From Cronobacter malonaticus LMG 23826 (GTDB lineage Bacteria; Pseudomonadota; Gammaproteobacteria; Enterobacterales; Enterobacteriaceae): DNA of 64,000 nucleotides. The stretch spans positions 3,100,001-3,164,000 of the forward strand of contig NZ_CP013940.1 of NCBI RefSeq assembly GCF_001277215.2, given 5' to 3'. Each line of letters begins with the position of its first letter. The stretch's first letter is position 1. A model generated the notes under the pieces. It had not been told where the DNA came from. It worked only from the letters and a program-made list of their open reading frames with translations, and did not search any database. The position numbers were made by a program, and so were the translations under genes. Shown here piece after piece: positions 18,325 through 27,371 of this stretch.

Positions 18325-19257
18325 TTAACGCTGCGTGCGCAGCGCCGCGATATCCGCAGGCGTGGTGCGACAACAGCCGCCAATCAGCGCCGCGCCCGCC
18401 GCGCGCCACTCATTCAGATAATGTGCCAGCGTCTGGCAGGCATGCCCGTCGTGACGCCAGGTTTTGCTCACCGCGTCATACTGCTCGCCGGAGTTCGGGT
18501 AAACCACCAGCGGCAGCCGGGTCGCGTCATGCAGACGCCCCAGCGCGGCGGTGGTTTTCTCCAGCGCCACGCAGTTAATGCCGAGCGCCGCAATCTGCGG
18601 ATACGGCGCGAGCGCGGCCGCCACATCACCAAGCGGCGTGCCGTCGCTGATATGGTCGCTGTCGCGAAGCGTAAAGGTAAACCACGCGCGCGCCTGCGGG
18701 TAGCTTTCCAGGAGCGCGGCGAGCGCCTGGGCTTCCGGCAGCGACGGCAGCGTTTCGCAGGCCAGCAGATCCACGCCCGCCTCAAGGAGCGCCTCCACGC
18801 GCGGGCGATGAAAATCTGCAAATTCCGCCGCGGAAAGCGCATAGTCGCCGCGGTATTCCGAGCCGTCCGCCAGATACGCGCCATACGGCCCGACGGAGCC
18901 TGCCACCAGCAGCGGCCCGGCATCCGGCTGTTCATGGTAATAATCGTCACGCGCCTGACGCGCCAGCTCAACGCTTCGCGCAATTAGCGCCCGCGACTGC
19001 GCCTCATCCAGCCCGCGCGCGGCAAAACCGGCTGGCGTCGCCTGGTAGCTGGCGGTAATGGCGCACTGCGCCCCGGCGCGGAAGTAATCAAGATGCACCG
19101 CGTAAATCAGCTCCGGCTGCTCCATGAGGACTTTCGCCGACCATAAGCTGTCGGCGAGATTACAGCCGCGCGCTTCCAGTTCGGTCGCGAGCGCGCCGTC
19201 CAGCACCACAAACGGCTGCTGGCTTAAGAGCGGGGTTAGCGGGTTATTCAGCGACAT
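18325..19257 (-). CDS. mmuM: MmuM, homocysteine S-methyltransferase
   Basis: The 310-residue zinc enzyme transfers a methyl group from S-methylmethionine (or S-adenosylmethionine) to homocysteine, giving methionine. Zinc ligands are the Cys in GINCVALE and the paired Cys in the C-terminal GGCCRTTP motif. The N-terminal [15 protein letters not shown] block is typical of the family. The start overlaps the mmuP stop by 14 bp, so the two are one operon. With MmuP it forms a salvage route for plant-derived S-methylmethionine, which suits a plant-associated enteric. Confidence 0.95.
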   Translation of the reverse strand: MSLNNPLTPLLSQQPFVVLDGALATELEARGCNLADSLWSAKVLMEQPELIYAVHLDYFRAGAQCAITASYQATPAGFAARGLDEAQSRALIARSVELARQARDDYYHEQPDAGPLLVAGSVGPYGAYLADGSEYRGDYALSAAEFADFHRPRVEALLEAGVDLLACETLPSLPEAQALAALLESYPQARAWFTFTLRDSDHISDGTPLGDVAAALAPYPQIAALGINCVALEKTTAALGRLHDATRLPLVVYPNSGEQYDAVSKTWRHDGHACQTLAHYLNEWRAAGAALIGGCCRTTPADIAALRTQR

Positions 19258-20644
19258 GGCGAGGCTCCTCGGTGCGGCGCGTGCGGAAAAATTGCGTCAG
19301 ATAATACGCGCCGTAGCAGAACGCCACAAACGGCAGCCCGCACCAGAGCGCGATGCGCTGGCCCGGATCGAACGCCAGCCCGACGCAGGCGATAAGACAA
19401 AGCGCGAAGCCCAGCACCGGCGTCAGCGGGTACCAGGGCGCGCGGTAATGTAATTCCTTGAGCGCCCGGCCTTCGGCCAGATGACGGCGGCGGAACATAA
19501 AATGCGCGGCGCAGATGCTGAGCCATACCGCCACCACCGCGAAACCGGAAATCGCCGAGAGCGCCACAAAGACGGTATCTGGCGCCACGATACTGGAAAA
19601 CAGCGCCAGCACGCCGCCCAGCATGCTTACCGACAGCGCTGTCAGCGGCACCCCGCGACGCGTGAGGCGCGAAAAACCGCGCGGCAGGGTGCGCTCATTG
19701 GCGAGCGACCAGAGCATCCGCCCCGAGGCGTACAGGCCCGAGTTGGCCGCGGACAAAATCGCGGTGAGGATCACGAAGTTAATGATATCGGCGGCGTAAG
19801 GAATGCCGATTTTCTCAAACACCAGCACGAACGGGCTTTTCACCACGCCCGCCTGATCCATCGGGATCAGCGCCGCCAGCACCAGCACGGTGCCGAGGAA
19901 GAAAATCACCAGCCGCACGATGGTGGTGCGAATCGCAACCGGCACCACCTGCTGCGGGTTTTCAGTCTCACCGGCCGCAATGCCGATAAGCTCGGTGCCG
20001 GAAAACGCGAAGTTAACCGCCACCATCGTCATCAGGATAGGCAGCGTCCCGGCGGGGAACCAGCCCGCGGCGGTCAGGTTGTGGAGCAGCGGCGCGGGCG
20101 AGCCATCTTTCATCGGCAGAATGCCGAACATCGCCGCCCCGCCCAGCATGATAAACGCCACGATGGTGATCACTTTAATAAGTGAAAACCAGAATTCGCC
20201 TTCGGCGAAAAGCCGCGTGGAGAAAACATTCAGCCCGAAAATCACCACGCAGAAGACCAGACACCAGATCCACACCGGCACCTGCGGAAACCAGTACTGC
20301 ATACAGAACCCGGCGGCGGTAAAGCTTGAGCCGAGCGCCACGGTCCAGGTGAGCCAGTAGAGCCACGCGACGGTATAGCCAGTCGCCGGGCCTAAATAGC
20401 GCGCCGCGTAGACGTGAAACGCGCCGGTCTCCGGCATGGCGACGGCCAGCTCGCCGAGGCACTGCATCACCAGCCAGACCACCAGCGCGCCGATAAGATA
20501 GGCCAGCAGCGTGCCCGCCGCCCCGGTCGTGGAAATAATATAGCCGGTATTAAAAAACAGCCCGGTGCCGATAACGCCCCCCAGCGAGAGCATCACCAGA
20601 TGACGGGCCTTCATGGTGCGTTGTAGCTGCTGCGATTCCTGCAT
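19244..20644 (-). CDS. mmuP: MmuP, S-methylmethionine permease
   Basis: The 466-residue amino-acid permease of the APC superfamily has about twelve hydrophobic segments. The conserved first-helix motif [15 protein letters not shown] (about residues 20-34) marks the substrate site. Similarity to E. coli MmuP and coupling to mmuM identify the substrate as S-methylmethionine. The ATG at 20644 gives [16 protein letters not shown] perfect MetJ half-operator lies 19-26 bp upstream of the start codon, implying methionine repression. Confidence 0.95.
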   Translation of the reverse strand: MQESQQLQRTMKARHLVMLSLGGVIGTGLFFNTGYIISTTGAAGTLLAYLIGALVVWLVMQCLGELAVAMPETGAFHVYAARYLGPATGYTVAWLYWLTWTVALGSSFTAAGFCMQYWFPQVPVWIWCLVFCVVIFGLNVFSTRLFAEGEFWFSLIKVITIVAFIMLGGAAMFGILPMKDGSPAPLLHNLTAAGWFPAGTLPILMTMVAVNFAFSGTELIGIAAGETENPQQVVPVAIRTTIVRLVIFFLGTVLVLAALIPMDQAGVVKSPFVLVFEKIGIPYAADIINFVILTAILSAANSGLYASGRMLWSLANERTLPRGFSRLTRRGVPLTALSVSMLGGVLALFSSIVAPDTVFVALSAISGFAVVAVWLSICAAHFMFRRRHLAEGRALKELHYRAPWYPLTPVLGFALCLIACVGLAFDPGQRIALWCGLPFVAFCYGAYYLTQFFRTRRTEEPRHVAE

Positions 20645-20654
20645 AAACCCTTCT

Positions 20655-20678
20655 ATACGTTCAGACGTCTAAACATCC
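20655..20678 (-). promoter_or_regulatory. MetJ operator (met box) of mmuPM
   Basis: AGACGTCT at 20663-20670 is the exact consensus met box. The flanking 8-mers ATACGTTC and AAACATCC are weaker partial boxes, consistent with two or more tandem MetJ sites. MetJ represses methionine genes when S-adenosylmethionine is plentiful, which fits a methionine salvage operon. Confidence 0.75.
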
Positions 20679-20926
20679 ATAACTGAACGTTATACCGGGA
20701 AGCGATGCGAAATGCAAAAGCCGTCACGCGCTCAGCTACTTACCCGCAACTGCCCGCGTCTGATTATTCACCGCATACATACTTCGCAACACCCTTCGCT
20801 GGCAAAGCCAGGGGTCGGTTACTACCTTTAAGTCACTATAACGAGAGCGCCTCCCCGCGGAGAAGCCGCTCTTCTTCGCTGCGGCACACGTTCGCGGCAC
20901 TGGCAAGGCACGTTTGAGGAAGCACT

Positions 20927-23899
20927 ATGCAAGAGTCGCTCTGTACCCTGTTTTATGACGGGAGGCCGCTGACTGGCCCGGCGAATATCCCGCTTATCGA
21001 TTTTCTGACGGCCTGCGATGTCAAGCTCCCGCACGTCTGTTACCACCCCGCGCTTGAGCCGATGCAAACCTGCGATGTCTGCTGGGTGGAGTATCAGGGC
21101 GAGCTGGTGCGCGGCTGTACGCTGAAAAGCGCGCAGGGCATGGAAATTGCCAGCCGCACGCCCGACGCGCAGGCGGCGCAACACGAAGGCATGGACAGGC
21201 TGCTCGCCAAACATGAACTTTACTGTACCGTCTGCGAACACAATACCGGCGACTGCACCCTGCATAATGCCGTGGCGGATATGCATATTCCGATTCAGCG
21301 CTACGAATACCAGCGCAAACCCTACGTTAAAGATCACTCCAACCCGTTTTACACCTACGATCCCGACCAGTGCATTCTGTGCGGGCGCTGCGTGGAGGCG
21401 TGCCAGAACGTCGAGGTCAACGAGACGCTGAGCATCGATTACACCATGGCCCACCCGCGTGTGCTGTGGGACGGCGGCGAGACTATCGCCGGCTCCAGCT
21501 GCGTGAGCTGTGGGCATTGCGTCACCGTCTGTCCCTGCAACGCCCTGCTTGAGAAAACCATGCAGCCGGACGCCGGGCCGTTTACCAGCATGAAGCAGAC
21601 GCTCAAGCGCCCGATGATAGATCTGGTGAAAGCCATCGAAAACACCACGGGTGCTGAGATCATTACCGGGATTTCGGTGATGGACATGCACTGGCGGCAG
21701 CCGGAAATTAAACGTACCAAAACGGTCTGCACCTACTGCGGCGTCGGGTGCAGCTTTGAAATCTGGACGCGCGACCGCCACGTGCTGAAAGTGCAGCCGG
21801 TCGCCGACGCGCCTGCCAACGGCATCTCCACCTGCGTGAAGGGCAAATTCGCCTGGGATTTCCTCAACGATAAAGCACGCCTCACCACACCGCTTATCCG
21901 CGAGAACGACCGCTTCCGCGAGGCGAGCTGGGACGAGGCTCTGGCGCTGGTGGCGCGCCGCCTGCTGGCGATCCGCGATCAGTTCGGGCCGCAGGCCATC
22001 GGTTTTATCGGCTCCAGTAAGGGCAGCAACGAAGAAGCCTACCTGACGCAGAAAATCGCGCGCCTCATTATTGGCACCAACAGCGTTGATAACTCGTCAC
22101 GCTACTGCCAGAACCCGGCCACCAAAGGGCTGTTCCGCACCGTCGGTTATGGCGGCGACGCGGGTACCATTGAAGATCTGCATAAAGCGTCGCTGATTGT
22201 GATTGTCGGCAGCAACACCGCGGAGAACCATCCGGTGATCGCCGCGCGCATGAAAGCCGCGAAAAAACATCACGGGCAGCAACTGCTGGTAGTCGACCCG
22301 CGCCGTCACGAAATGGCCGAACGCGCCGACCGTTACCTGCGCATTCGCCCCGGCACCGATATGGTCTGGGCCTCGGCGATGGCGCGCTATATGTTTGACC
22401 ACGGCTACGCCGACGAGGCGTTTCTCGCCGCGCACGTCAACCAGGTGGACGAATACCGCCAGTCGCTCGCGCCGTTCACGCTGGAGTTCGCCGCCGACAT
22501 TACCGGGCTTACGGTAGAGGAGCTGACCGCCGCCGCCGAGCTTATCGGCAACGCGCCGTCCGTCTGCATCGTCTGGGCGATGGGCGTCACCCAGCACAGC
22601 CACGGCGCGGACACCAGCACCGCGCTCTCCAACCTGTTGCTGGTCACCGGCAACTACGGTCGCCCTGGCACAGGTGGCTACCCGATGCGCGGACATAATA
22701 ACGTGCAGGGCGCGAGCGATTTCGGCTGCCTGAAAAACTACTACCCCGGCTATGAATCGGTGAGCGATGAAACCGTGCGCGCCAAATGGGCGAAAGCCTG
22801 GGGCGTGGAACCGGAAAAACTGTCGCTGGAGGCAGGCTCAGATAACTTCGAGATGGTAGAGCACGCGCGCACGAAACAGGTTCGCGCCATGTATGTCATC
22901 GGCGAAGAGACGGCGTTTTCCGATGCTGACAGCGCTAACGTGCACGAGGGCTTTACCGATCTCGATTTCCTGGTGGTGCAGGATCTCTTTTTAAGCCGCA
23001 CCGCGCAGTTCGCCGATGTGGTGCTGCCCGCCTGCCCGAGCATCGAAAAAGACGGCACGTTCGTGAATACCGAGCGGCGCATTCAGCGCTTTTATGAAGC
23101 CATGCCGCCGCTCGGCGACAGCCGCCCGGACTGGCGCATTCTGACCGAGCTTGCCGCGCGCATGGGTCACGACTGGGGCTACACGCACCCGTCACAAATC
23201 ATGGCGGAGGCAGCGAGTATCGCCACGCTATTCGCGGGCGTCAGCTATGAGCGTCTTGAAGGCTGGAACTCCCAGCTCTGGCCGGTGAAGCCTGACGGCG
23301 AAAGCACGCCGCTGCTCTACACCGACGGGTTTAATTTCCCGGATGGCCGCGCCGTGCTCTACCCGCTGAAGTGGCAGCCGCCCGCCGAAGCGCCGGATGA
23401 CGAATACGATCTGGCGCTCAATAACGGGCGCATGCTGGAGCATTTCCAGTCGACCAACCAGAGCGGACGCGGCGGGCGCACAATGTCGCTGTCGCCCGAC
23501 TGGTTTGTAGAGATTAGCCCGCAGCTTGCCGCTGAGCGTGGGCTTTTAGAGGGCGACTGGGTGAAACTCACCTCGCGACGCAGCTCGCTGGAGGTGCCGG
23601 TGGTCATCACCGATCGCGTGGCGGGCACGTCGCTTTTTATCTCTATTCATCAGGGCAAACCGGGCATTAACGCGCTCACCGGCGAGCACCACGACCCCGA
23701 CGTCAACACGCCGGCGTATAAGGAGCTCGCGGTAAAACTGGAGAAACTCTCCCGCGCGCCGCACCCGTCGCCGCTGCCGCGGCATAACTTCCGCTATGGT
23801 GCCCGCACGCCGATGGCGGGCGTGCCGGTCGAAGAGAAATGGCAGCGTGACGATTACCGCCTGCCGCCCGAACAGGAACCTCACCCGGAGAAATTTTAA
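20927..23899 (+). CDS. Molybdenum formate dehydrogenase, catalytic subunit with N-terminal Fe-S domains
   Basis: The 990-residue protein starts with a [2Fe-2S] ferredoxin domain (Cys38, 49, 52, 64) and a His-Cys3 cluster (His96, Cys100, 103, 110). Two [4Fe-4S] sites follow (Cys149/152/155/159 and Cys192/195/198/202), then the bis-MGD oxidoreductase region with its own [4Fe-4S] (Cys268, 271, 275, 303). The molybdenum ligand is a cysteine, Cys394 in SSRYCQNPATKG, so no selenocysteine is needed. The layout resembles YjgC/YrhE (ForC) of Bacillus rather than E. coli FdhF, FdnG or FdoG. No NADH module or classical membrane subunit follows; instead a DUF1641 gene overlaps its stop by 1 bp. Formate oxidation is inferred from family. 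Confidence 0.88.
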   Translation: MQESLCTLFYDGRPLTGPANIPLIDFLTACDVKLPHVCYHPALEPMQTCDVCWVEYQGELVRGCTLKSAQGMEIASRTPDAQAAQHEGMDRLLAKHELYCTVCEHNTGDCTLHNAVADMHIPIQRYEYQRKPYVKDHSNPFYTYDPDQCILCGRCVEACQNVEVNETLSIDYTMAHPRVLWDGGETIAGSSCVSCGHCVTVCPCNALLEKTMQPDAGPFTSMKQTLKRPMIDLVKAIENTTGAEIITGISVMDMHWRQPEIKRTKTVCTYCGVGCSFEIWTRDRHVLKVQPVADAPANGISTCVKGKFAWDFLNDKARLTTPLIRENDRFREASWDEALALVARRLLAIRDQFGPQAIGFIGSSKGSNEEAYLTQKIARLIIGTNSVDNSSRYCQNPATKGLFRTVGYGGDAGTIEDLHKASLIVIVGSNTAENHPVIAARMKAAKKHHGQQLLVVDPRRHEMAERADRYLRIRPGTDMVWASAMARYMFDHGYADEAFLAAHVNQVDEYRQSLAPFTLEFAADITGLTVEELTAAAELIGNAPSVCIVWAMGVTQHSHGADTSTALSNLLLVTGNYGRPGTGGYPMRGHNNVQGASDFGCLKNYYPGYESVSDETVRAKWAKAWGVEPEKLSLEAGSDNFEMVEHARTKQVRAMYVIGEETAFSDADSANVHEGFTDLDFLVVQDLFLSRTAQFADVVLPACPSIEKDGTFVNTERRIQRFYEAMPPLGDSRPDWRILTELAARMGHDWGYTHPSQIMAEAASIATLFAGVSYERLEGWNSQLWPVKPDGESTPLLYTDGFNFPDGRAVLYPLKWQPPAEAPDDEYDLALNNGRMLEHFQSTNQSGRGGRTMSLSPDWFVEISPQLAAERGLLEGDWVKLTSRRSSLEVPVVITDRVAGTSLFISIHQGKPGINALTGEHHDPDVNTPAYKELAVKLEKLSRAPHPSPLPRHNFRYGARTPMAGVPVEEKWQRDDYRLPPEQEPHPEKF

Positions 23900-24387
23900 T
23901 GTCCAAAGCGATTGACTATCAGCCCGAGCCGCCACGCATCGGCCCGACGGCAGACGAAGAGCTGCAACGCCTGCTCCAGACGCTGCATGAACATGGTGTA
24001 CTGCGCCTGACCAACGATCTGGTGGCGTCCAACAACGAGTGGATCAAGGTCATCATCGACGGCCTGAGCCGCAAAGGTTCGCTGAACGTTATCCAGAATA
24101 TCTCTGTGCTGCTGATGGCGCTCTCCACCATTCCGCCGGAGCGGATGTATAAACTCGCCTTCGGCGTGCGCGATTTCGCCGCGGAACTGAGCCGCGAAGA
24201 GGCGCGCCCTGAAAGCGAACAGGCCGACGCGCCGGGCGTGCGCGGGGCATGGAAAATGCTGCATGACGATGAGCTGTGGCGCTCGCTGACGCCGCTCCTG
24301 AACGGTCTGAAAGCGTTCTCCCGCCGCATGGAAGAGGAGGTAGACAAACCCATCTCATCCTTTACCGGCAAGCCGAGCGACGCCTGA
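23899..24387 (+). CDS. DUF1641 protein, probable partner of the formate dehydrogenase
   Basis: The 162-residue DUF1641 protein contains the family core around LVASNNEWIKVIIDGLSRKG and NISVLLMALSTIPPERMYKL (about residues 40-85). In Bacillus the equivalent YjgD/YrhD (ForE) proteins have been reported as partners of ForC that link it to menaquinone. The same pairing here suggests this is the quinone-reducing or membrane-tethering subunit. There is no transmembrane helix, only amphipathic stretches. Its start overlaps the dehydrogenase stop (TAATG) and cydA begins 2 bp after its end, so all are translated together. Confidence 0.82.
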   Translation: MSKAIDYQPEPPRIGPTADEELQRLLQTLHEHGVLRLTNDLVASNNEWIKVIIDGLSRKGSLNVIQNISVLLMALSTIPPERMYKLAFGVRDFAAELSREEARPESEQADAPGVRGAWKMLHDDELWRSLTPLLNGLKAFSRRMEEEVDKPISSFTGKPSDA

Positions 24388-24389
24388 TA

Positions 24390-25802
24390 ATGATTAGCCC
24401 GGAAACCGCGCTGCTTTTGGCGCGCAGTCAGTTCGCCTTCACCATCGGGTTTCACATCGTGCTGGCGGCGCTGACGATAGGCCTCGCGCAGTGGCTGATG
24501 CTGCTGGAAGGTTTGTGGCTGTGGCGCAGGCAGCAAATTTATCTCGATCTCTATAAATACTGGAGCAAGATCTTTGCGCTGAACGTCGCGGTCGGCGTCG
24601 TCACCGGCGTATTGATGGAATTCCAGTTCGGCGCGAACTGGGGCGAGCTTTCCAGCCGCGCCGGGGCGGTGATGGGGCCGCTGATGTACATGGAAGTGCT
24701 GGTGGCGTTTTTCCTTGAAGCGGGATTTATGGGCGTGGTGCTGTTCGGCATGGGCAAAGTGCGCCCGTGGGTGCATTTTCTCGCCACCTGCGTGGTAGCG
24801 GCAGGCTCGCTGTTCAGCGCCTTCTGGATATTGTCGGCGAACTCGTGGATGCAGACGCCCGCGGGCTTCATCACCGGACCGGATGGCCGCTTTCACCCCG
24901 TTGACTGGTGGGCGGTGATTTTCAACCCGTCCTTTCCATACCGGCTGGTACATATGTCCATCGCCGCGCTGCTCGCCACCGCGTGCCTGGTGGCGGCGGT
25001 TGGCGCGTGGCACCTGCTCAAACGCCCGAAGCAGCCGGGCGCGCGGCGGATGTTCTCCTGGGGCTTATGGATGTTGCTCGCGCTCGCGCCCCTTCAGGCC
25101 GTAGTGGGCGATCTGCATGGCGAAAACACCCGTGACCACCAGCCGGTCAAACTGGCGGCGATGGAAGGCAGCTGGAACCCGCCGCCGCCCGGCGAAGGCG
25201 AGCCGCTGCGGATGTTCGCGATCCCGGATATGGAGGCGCGGCGCAACCACTTTGAAGTGGCGATCCCGTCCGTCGGCTCGCTCTATCTGCGCCATAACCT
25301 CACCGGCACCATTCACAGCCTGAATCAATATCCGCCGGACGAACTGCCCTGGGTGCCCGGCGTCTTCTTCGCGTTTCGCGCCATGGTCGGGCTCGGCTTT
25401 CTGATGATTTTTGTTGGCGTCGCCGGGCTGGTGGTGCGGCTGCGTGGCCGGTTGTGGGAGGCACGCTGGCTGCAGCGCGGCATGGTGGCAATGGCACCGG
25501 CGGGGGTTATCGCGATGCTCGCGGGCTGGGTCGTCACCGAAACGGGCCGCCAGCCGTGGACCGTCTACGGGCAGTTGCTGACCCGCGAGAGCGCCTCGCC
25601 CATCGCGCCGTCGCTGGTGCTCGGCTCGTTTGTCGCGATTGTGGTGGTCTATCTGCTGGTTTTCGCACTCGGTATAGGATTTATGCTGCGCCTGCTCGCG
25701 AAACCACCGGGCGACGACACGCCGGATGCCAACCCGTCCGTGGCAGCGCAAACCGGCAGCGGCGTGACGCCGCACAGCCTGCGGGGGCATTCAGATGACT
25801 GA
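24390..25802 (+). CDS. Cytochrome bd ubiquinol oxidase subunit I (CydA/CioA type)
   Basis: The 470-residue membrane protein has about nine helices. Features of subunit I are the heme-ligand region SQFAFTIGFHIVLAALTIG near the N-terminus, the LMEFQFGANW segment, the ETGRQPWTVYGQL motif and the quinol-loop GDLHGENTRDHQPVK region. The Q-loop looks short, as in cyanide-insensitive (Cio-type) oxidases rather than E. coli CydAB. It oxidises quinol and reduces oxygen to water. The start at 24390 lies 2 bp past the DUF1641 stop, and the 3' end overlaps subunit II by 8 bp. Confidence 0.9.
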   Translation: MISPETALLLARSQFAFTIGFHIVLAALTIGLAQWLMLLEGLWLWRRQQIYLDLYKYWSKIFALNVAVGVVTGVLMEFQFGANWGELSSRAGAVMGPLMYMEVLVAFFLEAGFMGVVLFGMGKVRPWVHFLATCVVAAGSLFSAFWILSANSWMQTPAGFITGPDGRFHPVDWWAVIFNPSFPYRLVHMSIAALLATACLVAAVGAWHLLKRPKQPGARRMFSWGLWMLLALAPLQAVVGDLHGENTRDHQPVKLAAMEGSWNPPPPGEGEPLRMFAIPDMEARRNHFEVAIPSVGSLYLRHNLTGTIHSLNQYPPDELPWVPGVFFAFRAMVGLGFLMIFVGVAGLVVRLRGRLWEARWLQRGMVAMAPAGVIAMLAGWVVTETGRQPWTVYGQLLTRESASPIAPSLVLGSFVAIVVVYLLVFALGIGFMLRLLAKPPGDDTPDANPSVAAQTGSGVTPHSLRGHSDD

Positions 25803-26802
25803 ACTACTGCTTTCTCTGCCGCTGTTAACGCTGCTTTGCGCCGGGGCGCTCGCCGCGGGCGTGCTGATTTACGTACTGCTTGATGGCGCAGATCTTGGCG
25901 TGGGGCTGCTGGCCCCGTTTCAGTCGCCGCAGGCGCGCCAGCAGATGAATATTTCGCTGCTGCCGGTCTGGGACGGCAACGAAACCTGGCTGGTGCTGAC
26001 CGCCGGCGCGCTACTGGCGATGTTTCCCGTCGCCTTCAGCATTCTCTACAGCGCGCTCTACCTGCCGGTCTATCTCATGCTGCTGGCGATGATTGTGCGC
26101 GGGGTGGCGATTGAGTACCGCCACCTGCGCCCGCGGCTGTTCGACGCGCTGTTTATCGCAGGCTCCTGGCTGACGTCGTTAAGCCAGGGCGCGACGATGG
26201 GCGCGTGGGTTGAAGGCATTACCCATAACGGCGCGACATTTACCGGCGGCGCGATGGACTGGCTGTCGCCCTTTTCGGTCTTCTGCGCGATAGCGCTCAG
26301 CGTCGGCTATGCGCTGCTGGGCGCGTGCTGGGTTATCTGGCGCTGCGAAGGGGAACTTAACGCCTGGGCGCGGCGTCAGGCCATATGGCTTGCCATTCTC
26401 ACCGCCGCGCTGCTGGCCGGGCTGCTGGTCTGGACGGTGCAGCTTAATGAGACCTACCGGCTGCACCTGCAACTGTGGCGCTGGAGCGGGCCGCTGGTGG
26501 CGGTGGGCTTGCTGGCGTTTTCGGGCGTAATACTGACGCTGCGCCAGCGGCGCGATTTCCTGCCGCTCGCGATGACGCTTTTGCTGTTTATCGCCGCGTT
26601 CGGCGCGATGCTGCTGGCCGTTTTTCCGTTTATTCTGCCGCCGAATCTGTTGCTTATTCAGGCCGCCGCGCCGCCCGCCACGCAGAAGCTGATGCTTATC
26701 GCTTTTGGCGTCTTTGTGCCCATTACGCTTATTTATAACAGCTGGGGATTCTGGGTGTTTCGCGGCAAGATCCACGCCGCGCGGGAAGATGACCGCCCCT
26801 GA
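25795..26802 (+). CDS. Cytochrome bd ubiquinol oxidase subunit II (CydB/CioB type)
   Basis: The 335-residue membrane protein has about eight hydrophobic segments and the family motifs YVLLDGADLGVGLL and VWDGNETWLVLTAGALLAMF near the N-terminus. It pairs with subunit I to build the bd oxidase. Its start overlaps subunit I (ATGACTGA), so stoichiometric synthesis is likely. No CydX-like small protein was found just downstream; only an 11-codon stretch exists there. This ends the four-gene formate dehydrogenase-oxidase operon. Confidence 0.9.
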   Translation: MTELLLSLPLLTLLCAGALAAGVLIYVLLDGADLGVGLLAPFQSPQARQQMNISLLPVWDGNETWLVLTAGALLAMFPVAFSILYSALYLPVYLMLLAMIVRGVAIEYRHLRPRLFDALFIAGSWLTSLSQGATMGAWVEGITHNGATFTGGAMDWLSPFSVFCAIALSVGYALLGACWVIWRCEGELNAWARRQAIWLAILTAALLAGLLVWTVQLNETYRLHLQLWRWSGPLVAVGLLAFSGVILTLRQRRDFLPLAMTLLLFIAAFGAMLLAVFPFILPPNLLLIQAAAPPATQKLMLIAFGVFVPITLIYNSWGFWVFRGKIHAAREDDRP

Positions 26803-27065
26803 AGCATGATGCGGGTGCCATCTCTGTACGGCCATAAATAAGAAAAAGAATAACAGGAAGCATTAATTAGAATTGTCGCGGCGAACAAAAGAAGTGAATA
26901 TTCACTCTGGTTGATTTTAATAAACAGCGAAAAAGAAAAGATTTTAAGGATGTAAAAGAGGCGTATTATTCGCGGCGGGTGCCTGAGGCTTTCTGGTTTC
27001 AGGCATTATGCTGGTTCTGGAAAGATGAAGGCCCCGAGTTAATTACCTTAACCCGAGGCCGACAC

Positions 27066-27128
27066 ATGAACCCGAACAGTTCATATGTTAGCCTCTTACT
27101 CGCCTTTCGGCAAGGAGAATGGCTATGA
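27066..27128 (+). CDS. mok-like leader peptide
   Basis: This is a 20-codon frame from ATG 27066 (MNPNSSYVSLLLAFRQGEWL) whose TGA overlaps the hok-like ATG at 27125. In hok systems translation of the overlapping mok frame is required for toxin translation, and Sok blocks it. Position and overlap fit that role; the peptide itself has no expected function. Confidence 0.6.
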   Translation: MNPNSSYVSLLLAFRQGEWL

Positions 27129-27277
27129 AGGACAATACTTTTATCGGGTGAATTATTATTGTTTGTGTGACGGTAATAATGTTCACCATCCTTTCACGGG
27201 AAACGCTTTGCGAGCTGCGCTTGCGGGGCGCGGGTATGGAGATTGTCGCTTCACTGGCTTGTAAACCCAGAGAGTAA
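27125..27277 (+). pseudogene. Hok/Gef family toxin with in-frame TGA at codon 9
   Basis: A 50-codon frame from ATG 27125 to TAA 27275 aligns without gaps to E. coli HokA (50 residues). After TGA at codon 9 (27149-27151) comes IIIVCVTVIMFTILS, a membrane span, then RETLCELRLR and LACKPRE, with the family's conserved Cys and CEL motif. A ribosome site (CAAGGAG) lies upstream. The TGA could derive from TGG or TCA by one change and should stop synthesis after eight residues. The rest of the frame has no other damage, suggesting recent inactivation or a sequencing error. Confidence 0.75.
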
Positions 27278-27371
27278 GCGTCTGACGCGGGGAGCAATCC
27301 CCGCGATTTGACTGGCGGATTTATGCCTTCAGGCACCCTTATTTATTATTTACCGGCACATATCAATTATA

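Larger units (their letters stand above)
26964..27338 (+). ncRNA. hok-type toxin mRNA locus with fold-back ends and Sok-like target hairpin
   Basis: The locus has the architecture of hok/sok type I toxin-antitoxin mRNA. A TATTAT -10 lies at 26964-26969. The expected 5' end, GGGTGCCTGAGGC (26977-26989), is complementary to GCCTTCAGGCACCC near the 3' end (27325-27338), the fold-back inhibition pairing. The target hairpin (arms 27030-27042 and 27048-27060, 11 of 13 paired) precedes a leader peptide overlapping the hok frame. A Sok-like antisense RNA would lie on the minus strand over about 26990-27120 but has no separately proven promoter. The toxin frame is broken (see pseudogene). Confidence 0.7.

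Noticed and set aside
22080-22130. Possible selenocysteine codon in the formate dehydrogenase
   Set aside because: The active-site codon is TGC (Cys394); there is no in-frame TGA.
27088-27336. Minus-strand open frame of 82 codons
   Set aside because: It is antisense to the hok-type locus and has no ribosome site; the hok structure explains the region better.
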